Positions 6,469 to 11,910 of a stretch of DNA of 11,910 nucleotides are shown one piece after another; within the stretch, counting starts at the first letter, position 1, and each line of letters starts with the position of its first letter. Below the pieces are notes generated by a model. It worked only from the letters and a program-made list of their open reading frames with translations. It had not been told where the DNA came from and searched no databases. Source of the stretch: an uncultured Clostridia bacterium (GTDB lineage: Bacteria; Bacillota; Clostridia; Oscillospirales; Acutalibacteraceae). The stretch is from assembly GCA_937916195.1 (NCBI GenBank), contig CALFTO010000017.1, forward strand, positions 1 to 11,910, written 5' to 3'. Made by a program: the position numbers and the translations under genes.

Positions 6469-9400
6469 GCCCTTGTTATGACCACACATTATACACTTAC
6501 CTGTGTTGTAATCGTGACCGCAATAAACCTCATAAGTGGTTGTGAGTGTGCCTGTGTAGTCGCCGATACCTGTGATTGTTGCAGTATAAGTGCCGATATC
6601 CTTTGAAATCTGACCTTCGGTGATTTCATAGTCGAGACCTTCTTCAAGGTATTCACCGTTACAAAGCACATCTATAACCGCAAGATTTTCTGCGCGGTTG
6701 TACACAATATCGTGAGAAATTGTATGAGATGTTGAAATATCTGTTAAAGTCATACCCTTAACAAAGATATCAGCCGTATCACATTCTGCAGTAGGTGTAT
6801 ATGTAATGTTCAGATTACCATCCGCATCAGACACCGCCTGAGTCATATACAGAAGATTATCTGCACCAAAGGGCAGTTCGTTTTCACAGTCTTTCATTAC
6901 ATAGAAATTGTAAACCTCGTTTGCAAGAAGTCCTGTATACTCCACAGTTTTTTCAGTGGGAGTGGTTGTATCGGTAGTTGTATCTTCTGTTGTGCCTGTA
7001 TCGGTTTCTGTGTCTGTGCTTTCCGTAACTGTGTCAGCATAGAAAGAATTGATACTGTTAGAATACGAATAGGTCGATGATGGAAGTTTGATATCGGACA
7101 TAATTTTTATTGGTGTAAGAACGTTTCCTGATGCCAATGAACCCATTCCACCGTCTTCACCTTCTCCGCACATGTACAAATTATTGTCAGCTTTAATAAT
7201 AGCACTATGCTTGTATCCTAAAAAAACGCTTTTTACATTAGACATTACTAACTTAGGAGTTAATGAACTAACAGTAGTTCCATTTCCATACTGTCCATCG
7301 CTATTGTTACCCCACATGTACAATGTACCGTTAGCACTTATGGCTGCACTATGGTCATGCCCTAAATCAACATATGATATATTAGACATTATCTTTTGTG
7401 GCTTTGTAGAACTGTTAGTTGAACCATTGCCTAATTGACCATAATCATTTAATCCCCATGTGTAAAGGCTTCCGTCTTTTGTTATTGCAGCTCCATGATG
7501 ATTACCTAAACTTACGCTTGCTACATTGGACATTATCTTTTTGGGTTTTGATGTATAGTTAGTTGTTCCGTTACCCAATTGACCATAGTCATTTCCACCC
7601 CAAGTATAAAGACTACCATCCGACTTGATTGCAGCAAAAGAACCATCATCACCCACACTAACAGCAACAACATCTGTCATTACTTTTGTAAATCCTTTTA
7701 TTGTTGAAACAGAATAACTTGAACGAAAATCTTGAACATATAAGCTATTATCGTTTTTTATTACCGCAATATATCCATTACAAACTTCTGCATATTTTAC
7801 ATTTGACATTACCTTTGTAGGTTCTGATGTTCCGCCTTCTTCAATATTTGTAAGATATGAAGAGCAAACTCCCCAAGTATATAAATCACCAGATGAAGTA
7901 ACAGCAGCCGTTGTTAAACAATCTACACTTACAGAAACTATATTTGATAATACTTTCTCTGGTTTTGACGACAATTCGGCAAATCCCATTGAGCTAAAAA
8001 AGCGCGATGCATTTGCATATTCTGTCTGCCCCCATGTATAAAGATTACCATCTGATTGGATTGCCGCACTATGTAAAGGGTTTTTTAAAGTAATATTAAA
8101 CAACTTAGTATCAATCGGTAATCTGTTTTTGCTAAGGGCGATTGCTCCATTTTTAGCAATTTTACTACTACTGTCAAATGTTTCATTAAGCACATATTTT
8201 AATTTTTTTGGTTCATTTTTTATTAGTAAAAACTTAGTGATAGATTTGTATCCGCTTTTTGATGCAGTAACAGAATATAAGCCATTTGATAAATAAAAAG
8301 TCACTTTACCTTTACTATTGGTAGTATATTCATTTTTAACACTTGCCCCTTTAACAGGATTACCATAAGAATCAACGACCGTTACGCTTACTTTATATTT
8401 TAAATACGGACAAGTTGAAAAGCCAAATTCATTATGGTCAACTGAATAGTAAAAATCTGCTATTTTAAACGTTTCATTAACTAATGTCAACTTCCATGTT
8501 AACGCTTTCATCTTTAAAAGTTTAACATTAAATGATAAATCTATTATTCCTACAATATCACCATCAATACAATCCGCACAGGAATGTTTTATTGAATCGT
8601 TAAGTACTTCCAACGCATCCATTGTAGCCCTTATTTCAGCACCAATAGACACAACCACACTAACCGAAGCAATACTATCATGAATTATTTTGACTTTTGG
8701 TTCCAATGATAAGCCAACATAAATTGCACCTTCTACTTTTATCGTAGATGTTACTTTTGGTGAAGTTGTAATGTTTTTCATTCCTTCTTCGTTGGATACT
8801 CTAAATCCAACCGTCATACTTATAGTGGCACTAAACTCAATTTTAGCCGAAAAGCGAACTACAACTGCCGGTGTAAACTCTATATATACGCCCGGTACGG
8901 GTGCAAAGCCAATGGTTGCAAGCGGAATCTTGCCTTCAACCTTAGCTGCAACTGACAAGCTAACTTTCAAGGAATTATCAATTTTTAATTCTAAATACTG
9001 ATAACTCCATGAAATGTATACCTTTACGCTTGCTTTAACTTTATATTCCAAACCACCTGTTAATTGAACATACGTGTTATCCGAACCTATTTTCGCATCA
9101 GCAAAATTAAATGAAAACGCTTTGTTAAACGAGCCTTCACCACTTACACCATATGTTGAAGTATCATCATCTTCAACACTTTCTACAATGCCCTCATAGG
9201 TTGCACCCTCTTCAAGTGTTGAGGTGTCGACTGTTGCATCTTCAGTTGAGGCTGAAGTGTCAATCTTCACATATTCAAAGACTTCTTCAAGTGTAGTTTC
9301 TTCGCCTTTGATTGTAGCTGTTGTACCGTCGATTGTGATTTCTGCAACTTTTACGATAAGTATATTTCCGTCTTCATACTCATAAGCAAAAATGTCGCCT

Positions 9401-10098
9401 GCTACAAGCGAAGTTATGCTCTCGTCGGCATTTTCAATTACATAAACACCTGTTTCATCGTCAACAGATGCAACATCATTGCCCGTTGAATCTTCAGGAA
9501 TAACGATTGTTGATTCGTCATAAACGGCGAAGTTATTATCAACACTGTCGTCAAAATTTACAACTCGGTCAGTTTCAAAATCCTCTGTTGTCTTTGCAAG
9601 GAATTCCTGCATTTCCTGTGTGTAATTAGGACAATCGTATGCCTTGCATATGGGGCGGAAGGTGTTGCTGTCAACAAGGAATGCACGAAGATAGAAATAC
9701 TGTGGCATTTCTTCAGTTTCAAGCACAACAATTGCAGTTTTATCCTCAGTTGTAATTGGAGTATAACCCGAAGTTATAAGCTTTGTGCCTGCTTCGTCGT
9801 ATATACACACCACAACAGTACAATCCTCAAGAGTTTCAACCTCAAGCAAAACCGCATTATCCTCAACAGTTGCAGAGAAAACATTGTATCCGTTGTTTTC
9901 TTCTTGCTCTGCCTGAACATCTGACAAGGCATTCGCAATAAGATTACCTGTTGAATTTGTTCCGCTGACGGTTAAATCGTCATTTTCGGTTGTAACTGTA
10001 CTCTCGTTATCAAGAGCTGTAACAGGAAAAGTCGCAATTCCGCTAAAAAGAATTACGACCGCCATTATAAATGATACAAACTTCTTTGTTGTTTTCAT
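6094..10098 (-). CDS. Large secreted multidomain protein: RCC1 propeller, Ig-like domain and tandem dockerin-like repeats
   Basis: A 1334-residue exported protein of unknown function. In order: signal peptide (Lys-rich start, hydrophobic 7-24, likely cut after Ala28); acidic Thr/Asp/Glu-rich region (30-318) with few recognisable motifs; beta-rich region of unknown fold (about 320-500); carboxypeptidase-regulatory-like beta-sandwich (about 568-626, VTVVDSYGNPVKGASV); seven RCC1 repeats (about 668-1003); Thr-rich linker (1022-1050); Ig-like/YDG-like domain ending GIGDYTGTLTTTYEV (to about 1192); the motif CGH-x6-C-x2-CGH (1193-1207); and four dockerin-type calcium loops (1211-1334). No catalytic domain, LPXTG, SLH or transmembrane anchor was seen, so display through dockerin-cohesin binding is the likely mode. 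GAGGTG (10104-10109) is 5 bases before the ATG, behind a good promoter. It is transcribed alone between two terminators. Base composition drops in the centre. Domain calls are good; biological role is unknown. Confidence 0.88.
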   Translation of the reverse strand: MKTTKKFVSFIMAVVILFSGIATFPVTALDNESTVTTENDDLTVSGTNSTGNLIANALSDVQAEQEENNGYNVFSATVEDNAVLLEVETLEDCTVVVCIYDEAGTKLITSGYTPITTEDKTAIVVLETEEMPQYFYLRAFLVDSNTFRPICKAYDCPNYTQEMQEFLAKTTEDFETDRVVNFDDSVDNNFAVYDESTIVIPEDSTGNDVASVDDETGVYVIENADESITSLVAGDIFAYEYEDGNILIVKVAEITIDGTTATIKGEETTLEEVFEYVKIDTSASTEDATVDTSTLEEGATYEGIVESVEDDDTSTYGVSGEGSFNKAFSFNFADAKIGSDNTYVQLTGGLEYKVKASVKVYISWSYQYLELKIDNSLKVSLSVAAKVEGKIPLATIGFAPVPGVYIEFTPAVVVRFSAKIEFSATISMTVGFRVSNEEGMKNITTSPKVTSTIKVEGAIYVGLSLEPKVKIIHDSIASVSVVVSIGAEIRATMDALEVLNDSIKHSCADCIDGDIVGIIDLSFNVKLLKMKALTWKLTLVNETFKIADFYYSVDHNEFGFSTCPYLKYKVSVTVVDSYGNPVKGASVKNEYTTNSKGKVTFYLSNGLYSVTASKSGYKSITKFLLIKNEPKKLKYVLNETFDSSSKIAKNGAIALSKNRLPIDTKLFNITLKNPLHSAAIQSDGNLYTWGQTEYANASRFFSSMGFAELSSKPEKVLSNIVSVSVDCLTTAAVTSSGDLYTWGVCSSYLTNIEEGGTSEPTKVMSNVKYAEVCNGYIAVIKNDNSLYVQDFRSSYSVSTIKGFTKVMTDVVAVSVGDDGSFAAIKSDGSLYTWGGNDYGQLGNGTTNYTSKPKKIMSNVASVSLGNHHGAAITKDGSLYTWGLNDYGQLGNGSTNSSTKPQKIMSNISYVDLGHDHSAAISANGTLYMWGNNSDGQYGNGTTVSSLTPKLVMSNVKSVFLGYKHSAIIKADNNLYMCGEGEDGGMGSLASGNVLTPIKIMSDIKLPSSTYSYSNSINSFYADTVTESTDTETDTGTTEDTTTDTTTPTEKTVEYTGLLANEVYNFYVMKDCENELPFGADNLLYMTQAVSDADGNLNITYTPTAECDTADIFVKGMTLTDISTSHTISHDIVYNRAENLAVIDVLCNGEYLEEGLDYEITEGQISKDIGTYTATITGIGDYTGTLTTTYEVYCGHDYNTGKCIMCGHNKGDADANGEINIDDYNLMVSAAALTTVIEDDVARCDMNGDGVVDGFDAIILDLRNNDMLRSTVTGDANGDGMVDDNDYTFLESVINGETATTDNVTRLCDLNSDGAITTDDLTMLESYLNGNLDWA
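7090..8097 (-). repeat. Seven RCC1-type repeats (beta-propeller)
   Basis: Seven copies of the pattern AAI-x-x-[D/N]G-x-LYxWG are visible: Trp689, Trp742, a degenerate copy with LYVQD at 786-790, Trp833, Trp881, Trp929, and LYMCG at 974-978. The last four are spaced exactly 48 residues (144 bases) apart, and blades 4-6 also share the GQLGNGT-like turn (GQYGNGT in blade 6) and KP-KIMSN-like strand. Seven blades is the number in the classical closed RCC1 propeller. The DNA repeat is the protein repeat, not a CRISPR or mobile element. Confidence 0.85.
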
Positions 10099-10139
10099 AC
10101 CCGCACCTCAAACTATTGGATAGATAAAAATATAAGAAA

Positions 10140-10168
10140 ATTTTACCATATTTGCATATTAAATTCAA
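10140..10168 (-). promoter_or_regulatory. Sigma-A-type promoter for the large secreted-protein gene
   Basis: On the minus strand TTGAAT (10163-10168) is followed after exactly 17 bases by TAAAAT (10140-10145), five of six matches to the -10 consensus. The start site would be near 10133, giving a leader of about 35 bases that carries GAGGTG. It lies just downstream of the terminator of the preceding operon. Confidence 0.7.
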
Positions 10169-10170
10169 TA

Positions 10171-10208
10171 TTAAACATAAAAAGGTGAGGGGTCTCCTCA
10201 CCTTTTTA
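10171..10208 (-). terminator. Rho-independent terminator after the hydrolase gene
   Basis: A 12-bp perfect stem (10179-10190 with 10196-10207, GGTGAGG core, loop GGTCT), extendable by one A-T pair, is followed on the minus strand by a T-run and TGTTT. The 5' arm of the hairpin in the transcript begins at the TAA stop codon (10206-10208) of the hydrolase gene. Confidence 0.88.
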
Positions 10209-11111
10209 TATATTAACTTTAATCTGTGCTTTAAAGAATTCTGCAATTTCGGTGTTGGCTTGGTCGCCCGCGGGGGTGAATGGGTCAATCACATTGAAAA
10301 CGTGAGTTAAATATTTGCCTTTTTCCTTTTCTTTGAAATCGTGGAAGAAATGCGGAATTTTATACTCTTCAAGCAAGGCTTTGAGCTTATAGCACTGCTT
10401 TTTGAGGAAATCGTTTGTTGCGGTGTTCACATAAAAAGGCGGGAAATCCTTTGAGATAATCTGTGCAACATCAAGATATTTTCTGTATTTGCTCTTTTTC
10501 GGCTTGTCGCCCAAAAGAATAGGAACATTTATATTCATTACAATATTCGGGCTTAACAAATCAACTGCGGGGCAGATTGCCGCAACGGCTTTAAAATCAA
10601 GCCCGCAATGTTCAACGCCGAAATCCTTTTGAAAATCTTCATTGAGATTTACTGCAGTTGTTACGCAGGCAAAATGTCCGCCCGCAGAGTCACCCGCAAG
10701 GAAAATATTATCCACATCAGCAGGGTAGTCCTTTAAATTCTCGCTCAACCATTTAAGTGCAGTGAAAATATCGCGGATTTGGTCATCAAAAAGCACATCA
10801 CCCGCAAGACGATAATTGATTGATGCCACTAAAAATCCTTTTTCAGCGAGCTTTAAGCAAAAATTCTTGTTAATTTCTTTATAACCATACATCCAGCCGC
10901 CACCGTGAATGTCAATGATTACAGGGAGCTTTTCTGTTGTTCCCTCGGGATAATAAATATCAAGCAAATGAGCCTTTTCACCGTCATTGATATAAGGAAT
11001 ATCAAGAATTTTAACAAGTCCCTCGGGCTCGGTCTGTGACGCAATACGCTTGGCATCATTTTTTGCGGTATTTTCCCAGTTTTTATCAAGAATAGGTTTT
11101 AAGATGTACAT
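10206..11111 (-). CDS. Alpha/beta-hydrolase, HGGG-type esterase/lipase family
   Basis: A 301-residue probable carboxylester hydrolase of the hormone-sensitive-lipase/BD-FAE-like alpha/beta-hydrolase group. The oxyanion motif HGGGW is at 69-73, the nucleophile elbow GDSAGGH gives Ser142 (with Gly140 and Gly144), and Asp234 (ATNDFLKK) and His270 (YLTHVF) fit the other two triad positions in order and spacing. No signal peptide is present, so it is cytosolic; the substrate cannot be told. Start choice: ATG 11111 has GGGGG (11119-11123) at a 7-base spacing; ATG 11117 is only one base from that tract, and a GTG at 11147 would overlap the upstream gene with a poor site. It follows the TIM-barrel gene by 19 bases and ends in a strong terminator, so the two form an operon. 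Family is firm; N-terminus is within a few residues. Confidence 0.88.
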   Translation of the reverse strand: MYILKPILDKNWENTAKNDAKRIASQTEPEGLVKILDIPYINDGEKAHLLDIYYPEGTTEKLPVIIDIHGGGWMYGYKEINKNFCLKLAEKGFLVASINYRLAGDVLFDDQIRDIFTALKWLSENLKDYPADVDNIFLAGDSAGGHFACVTTAVNLNEDFQKDFGVEHCGLDFKAVAAICPAVDLLSPNIVMNINVPILLGDKPKKSKYRKYLDVAQIISKDFPPFYVNTATNDFLKKQCYKLKALLEEYKIPHFFHDFKEKEKGKYLTHVFNVIDPFTPAGDQANTEIAEFFKAQIKVNI

Positions 11112-11130
11112 GTTCATACCCCCGTTAAAT

Positions 11131-11790
11131 TTATGGATGTGGCTCACCCTTGCGATAAGCCTCCATAATATCGCGGAAAACCTCGCCGTTTGATGGCGGT
11201 GTCCACGTGATTGCGTCTGCGCCCGCTTTGATTGTGGCTTTAATACTTTCTTCTGTTGGTCCGCCCGTTGCCATTATTGGCACATCGGGGAACTTTTCGC
11301 GGATTTTCGCCACTAATTCAGGAGTTTTAGCCGCCGCCGAAACATTGAGAATTTGTGCGCCTGCGTCAAGTCGAGCCTGAATATCGTCTTCTTTCACCAC
11401 AGTAATAACAATGGGTAAGTCAACAATATTTGAAACCTGACTAATAGTATCATTTGATGTGGGTGCATTAAGCACAACACCCGTAGCCCCTTGATATTCT
11501 GCATGGCGGGCAAGGTTGATTACTCGCTCGCCCTTGGTAAGTCCTCCGCCAACTCCAACAAAAACAGGACAATCTGCCGCCATCATAACCGCTTGTGTTA
11601 TAACCGGCTGTGGCGTAAAGGGATAAACCGCAATAACTGCATCGGCATTACAATTGCGGATAATACTAACATCTGTTGAAAATACGATTGATTTTATTCT
11701 TCTGCCGAAGATTTTAAGCCCTCTGCACTCATAAATTGCCTCGGGTACATCAATGCGAAAATCTCTTAAATATCCTTTGATTTCGTTCAT
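11131..11790 (-). CDS. Uncharacterised (beta/alpha)8-barrel protein, phosphate-binding type
   Basis: A 219-residue cytosolic protein whose sequence alternates strands and helices with eight clear beta strands (SIVFSTD, AVIAVYP, PVFVGVG, GVVLNA, IVITVV, ILNVSA, IMATGG, ITWTPP), that is, a complete TIM barrel. GVGGGLTKG (79-87) and ATGGPTEES (174-182) are glycine-rich loops after strands 3 and 7; the second is where many barrels of the ThiG, NanE and aldolase kinds hold a phosphate. The substrate is unknown and I do not assign an enzyme name. ATG 11790 is preferred: AAAGGA lies 8 bases upstream, while the earlier in-frame ATG at 11799 abuts that site. It is the first gene of an operon with the alpha/beta-hydrolase. 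Related proteins occur in Clostridia with only generic names, as far as I recall. Confidence 0.72.
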   Translation of the reverse strand: MNEIKGYLRDFRIDVPEAIYECRGLKIFGRRIKSIVFSTDVSIIRNCNADAVIAVYPFTPQPVITQAVMMAADCPVFVGVGGGLTKGERVINLARHAEYQGATGVVLNAPTSNDTISQVSNIVDLPIVITVVKEDDIQARLDAGAQILNVSAAAKTPELVAKIREKFPDVPIMATGGPTEESIKATIKAGADAITWTPPSNGEVFRDIMEAYRKGEPHP

Positions 11791-11798
11791 AAAAAACA

Positions 11799-11804
11799 TC
11801 CTTT
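11799..11804 (-). promoter_or_regulatory. Ribosome binding site that fixes the TIM-barrel gene start
   Basis: AAAGGA on the minus strand, with 8 bases to ATG 11790. The A at 11799 is also the first base of an earlier in-frame ATG, which therefore has no spacing and is not the likely start. Confidence 0.65.
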
Positions 11805-11821
11805 ATATTTAGGTTGTTTAT

Positions 11822-11827
11822 ATTATA
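11822..11827 (-). promoter_or_regulatory. -10 element for the TIM-barrel/hydrolase operon
   Basis: A perfect TATAAT on the minus strand, 32 bases before ATG 11790. No good -35 is seen 16-18 bases further upstream (the sequence there resembles ACAATT), so the promoter may be weak or use an activator. Confidence 0.45.
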
Positions 11828-11841
11828 TCTTCCAAATTTTA

Positions 11842-11910
11842 CTAAATTGTGTTGGCGGTGTTAGAAACTTGTAAACTGTAGATTTTTTTCATAACCTGCT
11901 TGCCGATTTG
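11842..11910 (-). other. Right-edge sequence; possible C-terminal tail of a further minus-strand gene
   Basis: Two minus-strand frames run open into the right edge: one ends at TAG 11842-11844 after 22 codons, ending in the residues SNTANTI; another ends at TAA 11861-11863 after 15 codons, ending in NLQFTSF. Either could be the end of an upstream gene, but neither piece is long enough to recognise, and no terminator hairpin follows. The plus strand here is full of stops. Confidence 0.2.

Noticed and set aside
7088..7438. Open frame on the plus strand opposite the RCC1 repeats
   Set aside because: It arises from the periodic codons of the repeats on the other strand; it repeats the same short phrases and has no start signal.
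7090..7620. A 144-base periodic repeat that could suggest a CRISPR-like or satellite array
   Set aside because: The period equals 48 codons, the repeats are imperfect and the reading frame is kept; it encodes RCC1 blades.
11112..11147. GTG at 11147 as an earlier start for the alpha/beta-hydrolase
   Set aside because: It would overlap the TIM-barrel gene by 17 bases with a purine tract only two bases away; the ATG at 11111 has a G-rich site at normal spacing.
11842..11910. A named partial gene at the right edge
   Set aside because: Two competing frames of 15 and 22 codons give no recognisable motif, so no product is assigned.

Overview
The window looks like a chromosomal segment of a low-to-moderate GC Gram-positive anaerobe of the Clostridia, probably a gut or fibre-associated member of the Oscillospirales/Ruminococcaceae type. 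The evidence is strong AGGAGG-type ribosome binding sites, a Gram-positive-style lysC, a YtvI-like membrane protein, a CpsB/YwqE-type PHP phosphatase and a very large secreted protein ending in dockerin-like calcium loops. The taxonomic placement is inference. No rRNA, tRNA, CRISPR array, insertion sequence or phage gene was seen. No gene-free stretch exceeds 300 bases.

Layout. Positions 1-1373 (minus): guaB (IMP dehydrogenase), cut by the left edge. Positions 1455-3928 (minus): a two-gene operon, hom (homoserine dehydrogenase) then lysC (aspartate kinase), closed by a hairpin terminator at about 1411-1444. lysC carries a very good internal ribosome binding site and an in-frame ATG that should also yield a separate regulatory (beta) subunit. 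Positions 3929-4161: an AT-rich divergent promoter region. Positions 4162-6058 (plus): a two-gene overlapping operon of a YtvI/AI-2E-family membrane protein and a PHP-type protein tyrosine phosphatase, ended by a bidirectional terminator (6064-6095) shared with the convergent gene that follows. Positions 6094-10098 (minus): a 1334-residue secreted protein with signal peptide, acidic N-terminal region, beta-rich region of unknown fold, carboxypeptidase-regulatory-like domain, seven RCC1 repeats (a full beta-propeller's worth), Thr-rich linker, Ig-like/YDG-like domain, a Cys-Gly-His motif and four calcium loops (two dockerins' worth). Positions 10206-11790 (minus): an operon of an uncharacterised TIM-barrel protein and an HGGG-type alpha/beta-hydrolase. 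The last ~120 bases hold its promoter and possibly the tail of another gene.

How the genes work together. hom and lysC supply two enzymes of the aspartate pathway (aspartyl phosphate, and homoserine from aspartate semialdehyde), both with C-terminal ACT domains for feedback control. guaB feeds guanine nucleotide synthesis and is ordinary housekeeping. The large dockerin/RCC1 protein is the least explained element: it looks built to be displayed on a cohesin-bearing surface or complex but has no recognisable catalytic domain, and its base composition falls sharply in its centre, as if the gene were a mosaic. The most specific regulatory observation is the internal start in lysC.
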